NCBI GenBank assembly: GCA_964555285.1
Contig: CAZKRM010000003.1
Location: 62,001-126,000, forward strand
Length of the DNA stretch: 64,000 nt
From: JBBIQV01 sp964555285
GTDB taxonomy: Bacteria > Nitrospirota > Nitrospiria > Nitrospirales > Nitrospiraceae
Direction of reading: 5' to 3'
This document shows, piece by piece, positions 1-7,205 of this stretch; position 1 is the stretch's first letter; the number at the start of each line of letters is the position of its first letter. The notes under the pieces were generated by a model, which worked only from the letters and a program-made list of their open reading frames with translations, made no database searches and was not told the DNA's origin. The translations under genes were made by a program, and so were the position numbers.

Positions 1-110
1 GCAGGCGTCACAAAATGGTCCCCATCAATCAGTTCATGGCGCTTTCCGTCGTCAGGGAAGAGGAGATAATCCTCGAAGGTCAGCTTGACTGACCGGGTTG
101 GGGGGGGCAT
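1..110 (-). CDS. Uma2 family endonuclease, N-terminal fragment (runs off the window)
   Basis: Only the first 36 codons are inside the window, from an ATG at 108-110 to the left edge. The translation starts MPPPTRSVKLTFEDYLLFPD and continues DDGKRHELIDGDHFVTP. This is the usual opening of the Uma2/DUF820 family (PD-(D/E)XK nuclease fold), in which 'T-EDY-xx-PDDGxRyELIdG' precedes the nuclease core. The catalytic residues lie outside the window, so activity cannot be judged. The start follows from the frame: the run of eight C after ATG sets the register that gives the family motif. A wrong homopolymer count would move the start. Confidence 0.7.
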   Translation of the reverse strand, partial: MPPPTRSVKLTFEDYLLFPDDGKRHELIDGDHFVTP

Positions 111-198
111 GGCGACCTCGAATCATTCGGTGGAACCAGCGAAAGTTTAACAGCCCAGCGGTGAAAACTCAAGAAAGGTGGGAGCCGAAACGTGCCCC

Positions 199-717
199 TC
201 ACTGATGCAGGTGCTTCATCGCGGCGGCGCAGAGGATGATGAAGAATCCCATCCACAGCGCAGCCCGTTGGTAGGGAATGGCTTCGTAGCCTTCCTCCCC
301 TTCAGCCTGTTCTTCCTTCTCCGGCTGAAAAATCACCGTGTAGAGGAAGAGCGTGAGCAAACAGAGGACGAGGAAGAGTTTGACGAAGAAGACGGTGAGA
401 TATTTCGCGTGGTGTTGCACGCCGTCGCCGGTCTGGGAAATGAGGAGCTGATTCACATAGTGGAGATTGACCCCGCCCGTAAACAGCAGCACGACCAGGA
501 GGATTCCCGCCACCCGCTTGTAGTGTCTGTAGAACGCGTCGGTGATGGGCTTGACGTACTCTTCCGGCACCCCGGCGGTTTTGAGGCCCGGCGTGACGGC
601 CATCACGAGGAACGCCAATCCGCCGATCCAAATCACGGCCGACAATAAATGAAACCAGTGGTTGATGATGGGGATGAGCTGGCCGATATCGATCAGGAGA
701 CTTTGTTGGGTGTCCAC
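199..717 (-). CDS. CopD-like integral membrane protein
   Basis: A 172-residue protein, starting at GTG, with four predicted membrane helices (about residues 12-40, 67-90, 105-130 and 150-168). His and Trp residues sit in the first helix (NHWFHLLSAVIWIGG), and 'RHYKRVAGILLVVLLFTG' and 'KYLTVFFVKLFLVL' follow. This pattern is typical of the CopD/DUF4149-type membrane domain, linked to copper handling or heme-containing membrane proteins. A Glu-rich loop (about 132-145) precedes the last helix. No copper-binding partner (CopC) is adjacent. The next gene upstream is a radical SAM protein on the same strand, separated by a heptamer repeat array. The family call is fairly secure; the substrate is unknown. 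Confidence 0.6.
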   Translation of the reverse strand: MDTQQSLLIDIGQLIPIINHWFHLLSAVIWIGGLAFLVMAVTPGLKTAGVPEEYVKPITDAFYRHYKRVAGILLVVLLFTGGVNLHYVNQLLISQTGDGVQHHAKYLTVFFVKLFLVLCLLTLFLYTVIFQPEKEEQAEGEEGYEAIPYQRAALWMGFFIILCAAAMKHLHQ

Positions 718-730
718 TCTGCTAAACCAG

Positions 731-810
731 TGCTGAGTTTTGAGTGCTGAGTTTTGAGTTGTAACTTCTGAGCCCTAGACACTCAGAACTCATAACTCAG
801 CACTCAGAAC
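731..810. repeat. Heptamer word array (TGAGTTT/TGAGTGC) with inverted copies
   Basis: Tandem variants of TGAGTTT and TGAGTGC (731-760) are followed after a short spacer by the inverted word ACTCAGA/ACTCATA (780-810), so the spacer can fold into a long imperfect stem. The array overlaps the 3' end of the radical SAM gene. That gene's TGA stop (804-806) is the first three bases of a TGAGTGC unit read on the minus strand. Confidence 0.75.
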
Positions 811-2117
811 TTAAAAACAGGCGTGTCGTTGCCGAACCGCTTCTTCCTCAGTTCTTCCATCAATTCGACGGTGATGAGTTGAATGCCCTGTTCCCCGGCA
901 TGGCGCTCGACGCCCTTCTTCACCATCGCCCGCAAGAAATAGGGAATCCGGTTGAGCCGCGTTTGAGAGGCCTCATCCCACGCGACGGCGCTCTCTTCCG
1001 GCGTGTTAAAGGCCACGCGAATTTTCTCGCCGCCTTTCGGCGTATAGAGACACCACTGGTCTTCATCCAGCCAGTCGCCGTGGTCCACGTAGGGGCGTGC
1101 CCGGCAGCCGCCGCAGATGTCGGTGTACTCGCAATCGCCGCATTTGCCTTTCAGTTGTGGGTAGCGGAAGGAATTGAAGATGTCCGACTTCTCCCACAGA
1201 TCGACGAAGCTCGACTCGCGGACATTCCCGGCTGACAGCGGCATGTAGGGGCAGGGGGTCAACCCGCCGTTCGGCGTGACGCGCGCATAGTTGGTGCCGG
1301 CGAGGCAGCCGCCACCCATGTAGCCTGTCGCTTTCGTGATCGGGGAGTGCGGATCTTTTTCGTAGGCCAGCCGTTTGAAATGCGGCGCGCACCGTGCCCG
1401 TACCAACATCTCTTTGTACTTGTCCTGGCAGTCGACCAGGTAGCCGAGCACCTCTTCGTACTGGGCCGGGGTGATGTCGGTCAGTTCTTCGCCGCGCCCG
1501 GTGCAGACCATGAAGAAGACATTGAGCACCTTGGCGCCAAGCCGGTGCGACCAGTCGATCACATCGGGAAGTTCCTGGTAATTCATCGGCTGCGCGCTGA
1601 AGTGCACTTGGAACTGGAGCCCGTTCCGCTTGCAGGCTTCGATGCCGGCTACAGCCGCTTCCCACGCGCCGGGCACCCCTCGGAAGCGATTGTGTTTCCG
1701 GGGATCGAGCGAATCGATGCTGATGCCCATGCCCATCACGCCGATCTCGACCAGGTCCTTGGCCATCCGGTCGTTGATCAACATGCCGTTGGTCCCGAAG
1801 ACCACCATGAAGCCGAGCTTCACGGCATGGCTGGCAATGTCGAGAATGTCGGGGCGAACCAGCGGTTCGCCGCCGGTGATGACCAGCAAGCAGCCCTTAT
1901 TGACCTCGGCAATCTGATCGATGAGGCGAACGCACTCTTCGGTTGAGAGTTCGTCGTGCCCGCCGCCGGCCTTGGTCGTCGCGTCCAGGTAGCAGTGGTC
2001 GCACTTCAGATTGCAGCGCTTCGTGAGGTTGAGCGCGATCAGATAGGGTTTGAAGTCGTCAACGGTTCGGCCGTCTCTTAAACTGGTAGAGTTTAGAACA
2101 GGGAGAGACTTGGACAT
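804..2117 (-). CDS. Radical SAM/SPASM protein with C-terminal PCP-reductase-type domain
   Basis: A 437-residue enzyme. The CNLKCDHCY motif near residue 36 provides the CxxxCxxC ligands of the radical SAM [4Fe-4S] cluster, and 'VITGGEPL' and 'GTNG' follow. The C-terminal half holds a SPASM/Twitch-like cysteine set (GGCLAGTNY, TPCPYMPL, CGDCEYTDICGGCRA). This layout resembles the NirJ/AhbC/AhbD enzymes of heme d1 and alternative heme synthesis. The last 60 residues (AWDEASQTRLNRIPYFLR and onward) match the PCP_red domain (protochlorophyllide reductase 57-kD type). The same domain recurs three times in the stress protein just upstream. I start at ATG 2117: the longer reading frame (to 2180) only translates a TGAGTTC repeat array. 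Function in tetrapyrrole chemistry is inference. Confidence 0.75.
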   Translation of the reverse strand: MSKSLPVLNSTSLRDGRTVDDFKPYLIALNLTKRCNLKCDHCYLDATTKAGGGHDELSTEECVRLIDQIAEVNKGCLLVITGGEPLVRPDILDIASHAVKLGFMVVFGTNGMLINDRMAKDLVEIGVMGMGISIDSLDPRKHNRFRGVPGAWEAAVAGIEACKRNGLQFQVHFSAQPMNYQELPDVIDWSHRLGAKVLNVFFMVCTGRGEELTDITPAQYEEVLGYLVDCQDKYKEMLVRARCAPHFKRLAYEKDPHSPITKATGYMGGGCLAGTNYARVTPNGGLTPCPYMPLSAGNVRESSFVDLWEKSDIFNSFRYPQLKGKCGDCEYTDICGGCRARPYVDHGDWLDEDQWCLYTPKGGEKIRVAFNTPEESAVAWDEASQTRLNRIPYFLRAMVKKGVERHAGEQGIQLITVELMEELRKKRFGNDTPVFKF

Positions 2118-2125
2118 GCTTGAGC

Positions 2126-2184
2126 AGTTCTGAGTTCTGAGTGTTGAGTTCTGAGTTGAGGTTGAGAACTCAGAACTCATAACT
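2126..2184. repeat. Heptamer word array (TGAGTTC/ACTCAGA)
   Basis: Several TGAGTTC, TGAGTGT and TGAGTTG units (2126-2168) are followed by AACTCAGAACTCATAACT (2167-2184), the inverted word. It fills the spacer between the radical SAM start and the stress-protein stop codon at 2187-2189. It can form a hairpin, but no clear T-run terminator follows. Confidence 0.75.
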
Positions 2185-2186
2185 GA

Positions 2187-4280
2187 TTAGGTGCTCTTGC
2201 CGCTGAGACCGGCGATCATCTCCTTCAGATTGCCCGTCTTCATCGCCTCGGCCATGTAGCTCTTGGATTGCTCGATGCCCTCATTGGCCACCTCGATGGT
2301 GATGACGGTGGTGCCGATCTTGTCGGCATGTTTCTGAATAAGGGCGCGGGTGCAGTCGCGCATGAACCCTTCAGGAGCCCGTTCGAGCCGTGCCTGCGCG
2401 TCAGCGGTCCAGGTATAGGGAGAGGCAGGTTCAGCCGCGTGGCCGTTCCCGTTTCCATTGCCGTTCTCGTGCGAGGGTGTCGCGCCGTTGGTGCCATGAG
2501 CGGCGGCTGCCACGGCGGCCTGGACTTCTGTTGGAGCACCGGTTCCCTTATTCGCGAAGATGGGGGTGTAGTCTTCCGACGCGGCTTCCTCGATCATCGG
2601 CGCGGCAAATTCCAACGTGATCGTGGTCATGCCGAGCTTGCGGGCGCTCTTCTCGATCTTGGCCTTGGCGCGTCGGCGTTGGAAGCCGGCCGGGACCGCG
2701 CGGATCGCTTCTTTCGCGTCCTTGGTCCACTGCATCGGTACGCCGTCGTAAGCGACATCGGTTTCGAGGGTCCCCTCGGCCTTGGCTGCCGCGTCAAAGA
2801 TGGTCTTATCCACTTGCTTGAACCGATCCCCTGCAGCCCCGCAGACGGGACATTTGACCGGCGTGTCGCCCTTGCCGATGTAGCCGCAGCCATCGCACAC
2901 GAAATAGTTCTGGGTCATCCGGTCGAGATAGGCCTGTGTCGTGTTGCCGGGCTTCGGCTTCTCCTCAACGATCTCGGCCATCATGCCGCTGAGCCGGTTG
3001 CCCATGAGGTCTTTGGCGACCGTGTCATCGGCTTTNNNNNNNNNNCCCGCCGTATCGAGGCTGCCGCCGAGGGCCTTCATCGCTTCCATCGCGCCCTTGG
3101 GCAAGATGTGCCCGACCGCCGCATCCACGACGGTGTTGCTGACGATGGTATGGCCTTTCTCGATGGCATACCGGTGGATCGCGGTCTTGGCCACGCCCCT
3201 CGCGAACACCGGAATTCTTTCCATCCGCCGGAGCGCTTCTTCGGTCCAGGCGATCGTGTACTCGGCCTGGGTATCGAGGGGCGGCACGAATTTTCGGTTG
3301 GAGACCAGGATGTTGCACGGAGCGGCCCTCAAGAGATTTTCCGTGTTGCTGCCGATGTCCATGTCCTCATCGCTGTGCACGCCGATCCGCCCGACGATCA
3401 ACAACGCCGGGATGTCCTTGCGCACGTATTGAATGATTTTCTCGAACGCCTTGCCGTCCAGCAAAGTCGTCTTCACATCGGTCTGCTCGGCTTGAGCCAA
3501 CTCGCGGGAGATATCCAGATGCGACTGGTAGATCTTTGCGAGTCCGCTGTCGATGATCTCTTCATGGAGCTTTTCCTGCTCCTTGAAGCGGAACACTTTG
3601 CCGGCTTCCTCGTTGAGCACGCCGGAGATGCTGTGGAACGCGGCGTAGTGGAAATAGGGGTCGAAGGCCGAGATGGCTTCGACCGGCATGCCGAAGGCCT
3701 TGCCCAACGCCAAGCCGGTCATCAGACCGCCGAAGGAATAGGGGCTGCCGTCTACCGCCACCACGATTCTCCCGCCGGTCATGAGCTGTGTCTGCTTGAT
3801 GATCAGCATGTCCGAATTCCGCACGCGGCGAAGCACGCGTTCGGTATTGCTGCCGATCACACTGTCTTTGACCGCGCCGACGCCCAATGCGCCCATGATC
3901 ACGAGATCGTAGGCGTTCGTATTGATATCTTCGGCCAGGACTTTCCAGTTCCGGCCTTCCAATGAGCGGCGCTCCAACGGCAGGTTGGCTTCCGTACATT
4001 TCTTGTCGACGAAGTCGAGGTAGGAGTCCGTGATGATTTGCAACCCACGGGTAATCAAGGAGTCATGTACTTGGCGCTGCCGGTCCAATTCCTTCTCGTC
4101 GTGGTATTCCTCCGGCAGTCCCGCCTCCATCTGCTTAAACCGCTTGTCGTGCATCTTGGCGGCATAGACGTGGCTGCCCACAATCTTGGAGCCGAAGGTT
4201 TTGGCCAGGTGGATGCCGGTCTCGACGGCTGTATTGGAGTGGTCGGAGTTATCGACCGGGATATAGATAGTCTTATACAT
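2187..4280 (-). CDS. Tandem universal stress protein fused to rubredoxin-like and three PCP-reductase-type domains
   Basis: About 697 residues, interrupted by the 10-N assembly gap but in frame on both sides. Order: UspA domain 1 (about 1-155, ending in the GSNTERVLRR nucleotide-loop motif), UspA domain 2 (about 165-335, 'GSNTENLLR'), a PCP_red-type domain (about 345-410, AWTEEALRRMERIPVFARG), a rubredoxin-like zinc/iron finger (VCDGCGY then KCPVCGA), a second PCP_red-type domain (WTKDAKEAIRAVPAGFQRRR), a Gly/Asn/Pro linker and a third copy (WTADAQARLERAPEGFMRD). A strong ribosome site (AAGGAGG) lies 8 bases before the ATG. Usp domains usually sense stress or ATP. The rubredoxin-like finger suggests electron transfer or redox sensing. 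The combination looks like a redox or tetrapyrrole-linked stress sensor, which is inference. Confidence 0.8.
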   Translation of the reverse strand: MYKTIYIPVDNSDHSNTAVETGIHLAKTFGSKIVGSHVYAAKMHDKRFKQMEAGLPEEYHDEKELDRQRQVHDSLITRGLQIITDSYLDFVDKKCTEANLPLERRSLEGRNWKVLAEDINTNAYDLVIMGALGVGAVKDSVIGSNTERVLRRVRNSDMLIIKQTQLMTGGRIVVAVDGSPYSFGGLMTGLALGKAFGMPVEAISAFDPYFHYAAFHSISGVLNEEAGKVFRFKEQEKLHEEIIDSGLAKIYQSHLDISRELAQAEQTDVKTTLLDGKAFEKIIQYVRKDIPALLIVGRIGVHSDEDMDIGSNTENLLRAAPCNILVSNRKFVPPLDTQAEYTIAWTEEALRRMERIPVFARGVAKTAIHRYAIEKGHTIVSNTVVDAAVGHILPKGAMEAMKALGGSLDTAXXXXKADDTVAKDLMGNRLSGMMAEIVEEKPKPGNTTQAYLDRMTQNYFVCDGCGYIGKGDTPVKCPVCGAAGDRFKQVDKTIFDAAAKAEGTLETDVAYDGVPMQWTKDAKEAIRAVPAGFQRRRAKAKIEKSARKLGMTTITLEFAAPMIEEAASEDYTPIFANKGTGAPTEVQAAVAAAAHGTNGATPSHENGNGNGNGHAAEPASPYTWTADAQARLERAPEGFMRDCTRALIQKHADKIGTTVITIEVANEGIEQSKSYMAEAMKTGNLKEMIAGLSGKST
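3036..3045. other. Assembly gap (10 N)
   Basis: A run of exactly 10 N inside the stress-protein gene, between its first PCP_red-type domain and the rubredoxin-like finger. The reading frame is continuous across it, so the true gap is probably 10 bases plus or minus a multiple of three. The domain spacing around it should not be over-read. Confidence 0.97.
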
Positions 4281-4443
4281 TCAGGCGCCTCCTTCAGGAG
4301 CTTTTCTTGCCGGGGGAGACCGTCATAATTTCCAGATAATCCAAACGGTTGAAATCATCCCCAGCCTAAAATGAGGAGGGATGATAGCACTGGGGTTACG
4401 AGGAATGCAAGGCGGTGAGGCCAGTCTCGGTCCCGATGGCAAA

Positions 4444-6090
4444 TCAGCGAGCGGAACTGATAGCAGGATGATCAGAGGGTTGAGCGGAAGAAGCAGGAGA
4501 TTGACGTGATCGAAGAATTTCTTCCAACGTCAGCAAGGCGTCCCTGCCTGAGTTACCCTCGATGCCGCGGCTCAAGCTGCCATCAGCATACGTCGTTTCT
4601 GGTGTGCTGGATGACTCCGGGTGGCTGGTCTGTGAGAGGGACCCGGTCCAGGATCGGGGATCGCGGCTGCCTTGTTTGCGTTCCCAGGCGGTCAAACAGG
4701 CCTTTGCAATGATCTTATTCAGCGGGGCCGGGTTATAGAGGAGCTTGCGGATACTGGTCGGCGTCAACATCAAGGGGTTGTACCCGGCGGACAGGTAGCC
4801 TTCCTCCAGGAGCCGGTGTTCAAGGTCCGTATTCGGTTGGATTCCCAGGAAGAACATCAAGGGGAAGACCCGCTCCTCTCCCAGGATCGACGCCACCTTC
4901 TTGTAGGATTCCACACTCTGGAGCAGTGACTCCTCCGTTTCCTTCGGGCTGTTCAGGGAGTAATTCAGAATGATCTTCCCCTTGAAGCCCGCTTCGGCGA
5001 GGTAGCGGCACCCATCATAGAGGCGTTCGAGCTTGAAGCCCATGTGGAGGTTGTTGAGGACTTCCTGGGAGCCGGACGTGATGGCGACTTCCAGATCGCC
5101 GACGCCCGAGCGGACCATCAGTTTGGCGAGTTCCGGCGTCATGAGCGAGGTCCGGATGTAGCCGGACCATTCGATCTCCAGTTTCTCGCTGAGAATTCGC
5201 TCTAGAATCTCGGTGCATTGCGGGTAGGCTTCCTTGCCGGTGATGAATTGGGCATCCGTGAACCAGAACCGTCGCGCCCCCCACTGGTGATAATGTTGCG
5301 AGATGTCGCGCACGACCATCTCCGGCGGCCGGTAGCGGACCCGCTTCCCTTCAATATAGGGATAGAGGCAGAACGCGCAGTCGTAGGGGCAGCCGCGTTT
5401 GGTCTGGACACCGATGGATTCTTCGACGTACTCGCGATACTGAGGGAAGATCGACGTCAGATAGGGAAGATCGACCGTGAGGGCATCCAGCCTGGCCGGC
5501 GCACGTTGCTCCCCTTTGAGCGTCTTCTTTCCGTCGCGCATGATGTAACGCTCGCCATCGAGAGACTGTCCCTCGATCACTTTCAGGATGGCGTCTTCAC
5601 CCTCGCCAAGAATGCCGATCGTTCCTTCCGGCAGCTTCCCAATGAGCTGATCGGCAAACGCCGTGAAGGCGCCGCCCCCGATCATGACCTGGGCTTTGGG
5701 AAACTCTTTGCGGATCAGCCAGGGGTAGGACAGGTTCGCCTGGATGTGGCTGTAGTAACGATAGAGCTGCTTCAGGCCTGCGAAGGAGGCCATGACCCGC
5801 TTAATCGGGTTGCTCGCAAAGTAGAAATTGAACGCGTGTTCGAGTGAGGCATCCCCCTCATGGGGCGAAAAGATCTGAATGTCGCGCCAGGAAAAGCAGA
5901 CGAGGTCCGGCTTGAACTCGGCGGCGGCATCGCGGACGGCGCTCGTCCGTTGCGATTCAGGGAACAGAGAAAGGTCGAGGATGCGTTGCCGGACTTCCGG
6001 CTTCCGTCGATGGATGAAATCCGCCAGATAGGTCGCGCCGATGGGGTAGACCTTCTTGCAGGGGAGGAAGACGTAGAGGACCGATTTCAA
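4444..6090 (-). CDS. B12-binding-domain radical SAM protein
   Basis: A 548-residue protein starting at TTG (no ATG or strong ribosome site nearby). Residues 1-190 resemble a cobalamin-binding Rossmann domain (PIGATYLADFIHR, 'VMIGGGAFTAF', 'GILGEGEDAI'). The radical SAM cluster motif CPYDCAFCLYP lies near residue 235. It is followed by 'FWFTDAQF' and a TIM-barrel half with 'EVAITSGSQEVLNNL'. Such enzymes typically methylate or rearrange unactivated carbons in natural products, lipids or cofactors. The last 100 residues are Ser/Thr/Pro-rich and low in complexity, an unusual tail for this family. It stands alone between the stress protein and the UbiE-type gene; the substrate is unknown. Confidence 0.75.
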   Translation of the reverse strand: MKSVLYVFLPCKKVYPIGATYLADFIHRRKPEVRQRILDLSLFPESQRTSAVRDAAAEFKPDLVCFSWRDIQIFSPHEGDASLEHAFNFYFASNPIKRVMASFAGLKQLYRYYSHIQANLSYPWLIRKEFPKAQVMIGGGAFTAFADQLIGKLPEGTIGILGEGEDAILKVIEGQSLDGERYIMRDGKKTLKGEQRAPARLDALTVDLPYLTSIFPQYREYVEESIGVQTKRGCPYDCAFCLYPYIEGKRVRYRPPEMVVRDISQHYHQWGARRFWFTDAQFITGKEAYPQCTEILERILSEKLEIEWSGYIRTSLMTPELAKLMVRSGVGDLEVAITSGSQEVLNNLHMGFKLERLYDGCRYLAEAGFKGKIILNYSLNSPKETEESLLQSVESYKKVASILGEERVFPLMFFLGIQPNTDLEHRLLEEGYLSAGYNPLMLTPTSIRKLLYNPAPLNKIIAKACLTAWERKQGSRDPRSWTGSLSQTSHPESSSTPETTYADGSLSRGIEGNSGRDALLTLEEILRSRQSPASSAQPSDHPAISSAR

Positions 6091-6100
6091 TTAGAGCCCC

Positions 6101-6168
6101 ATTGATTCATTGGACCATTGCACCATTTTCAATGAAACAATCGTCAATGATGCAATGATTCAATCTCA
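6101..6168. repeat. Octamer word array (ATTGATTC/ATTGGACC) with inverted copies
   Basis: ATTGATTC, ATTGGACC and ATTGCACC occur head to tail (period 8), followed by the inverted word in TCAATGA, GCAATGATTCAAT. It fills the gap between the B12 radical SAM start and the methyltransferase stop. Confidence 0.7.
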
Positions 6169-6172
6169 ATCC

Positions 6173-6955
6173 CTATTTGGTCGCCACGTGGATCGCGACG
6201 ATCCCGCCGCACAAATTGCGATACTCGATACGACTGAAGCCGGCCTCGCGCAGCAACGAACACAGTCGTTCTTGGTTGGGGAATGTCCTGATCGAGGCAG
6301 GGAGGTAATGGTAGACCCCGGTCCGGTCGTGCGCGACGAGCGTGCCGATGCGAGGGAGGAGCCGAAAGGAATACCAATCGTACAGGCCGGCGAGCCAGCG
6401 ACGCGGGGGCTGCGAAAATTCCAGACAGACGAAACGACCGCCCGGTTTCAACACCCGACGAATCTCACAGAGCGCGCTCATGAGATTGCCCACGTTCCGC
6501 ATGCAAAAGCCGGTCGTCACCGCATCGAAGCTCCCGTCGCGAAACCCCAGCGTCTCGGCGTTGGCGCGCAGGCAACTGACCCGCTGATTCAATCCGCGGT
6601 GTGCGATCTTCTTGGCGCCTTCCCGGAGCATGGCATCGTTCAGATCGGTGGCCACCACATGGCCGTTCGATCCCATGCGAGGCTCGATCAAGAGGGCCAG
6701 ATCGGCAGTGCCGGCGCCGACATCGAGCGCGCGGCCGTGCTGGACGGTCGGGACATAGCCGGCCGCGATCTGCTTCCACCGATGATGCAGCCCGAAACTC
6801 AGGACGGAATTATTCAGGTCGTAGAAGCGGGCGATGGCCGTGAACATCCGCTGCACGGCATCCTCGCGGGCCTTCCCGGACCATGACGAGACGGTCTTGG
6901 CGGCGGCCTCAGTCGGCGGGCGATCCTGCACCGGTGGCTCCTCCAGCTGTACCAT
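6173..6955 (-). CDS. ubiE: UbiE/MenG-type quinone C-methyltransferase
   Basis: A 260-residue class I SAM methyltransferase. The family signatures are present in order: FYDLNNSVLSFGLHHRWK near the N-terminus, the SAM motif ALDVGAGTADLALL, 'GFCMRNV', and 'RRVLKPGGRFVCLEFSQP'. UbiE/MenG methylates the demethylmenaquinone or ubiquinone precursor ring, so it fits with the respiratory complex I genes elsewhere in the window. A longer frame begins at a TTG at 6991; I prefer ATG 6955 because homology starts after it. No strong ribosome site precedes either start. The exact quinone (menaquinone most likely) is inferred. Confidence 0.82.
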   Translation of the reverse strand: MVQLEEPPVQDRPPTEAAAKTVSSWSGKAREDAVQRMFTAIARFYDLNNSVLSFGLHHRWKQIAAGYVPTVQHGRALDVGAGTADLALLIEPRMGSNGHVVATDLNDAMLREGAKKIAHRGLNQRVSCLRANAETLGFRDGSFDAVTTGFCMRNVGNLMSALCEIRRVLKPGGRFVCLEFSQPPRRWLAGLYDWYSFRLLPRIGTLVAHDRTGVYHYLPASIRTFPNQERLCSLLREAGFSRIEYRNLCGGIVAIHVATK

Positions 6956-7205
6956 GCCGAGGAGGTAGCACCTGCCTCCAGGCTTTGTCAAGGTAAGCGG
7001 GGACGCCCGTGCGACAAGCTATTGTCCGAGCCGATGAAGCCTGTTATCCTCAAGCGCCTTTCGTCCGATGCTCCTGCGCCATCGGTCCATCTCTCTCACG
7101 CGTCGGGCCTCCGCCGCTGAAGGATCGTGTGTGCACATGTGATGATCCATCACGCCTTCACGAGCAATCTTGCGTGGATCATGCCCCATCCTTCGTGGAG
7201 GCACG

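Noticed and set aside
731..2184. Reading the TGAGTTC arrays as transposon ends or direct repeats of one mobile element
   Set aside because: Words vary between sites, have a strict short period and carry no target duplications or transposase, so they are treated as word arrays.
2268..3965. A 565-codon open frame on the plus strand opposite the stress-protein gene
   Set aside because: It is the antisense shadow of a high-GC gene: no family motif, no ribosome site, and it spans the N gap. The minus-strand frame has clear Usp and rubredoxin-like motifs.
6950..6991. TTGACA at the far start of the UbiE-type frame as a promoter -35 box
   Set aside because: The hexamer 17 bases downstream (CTACCT) is a poor -10, and the site is too close to the chosen ATG.
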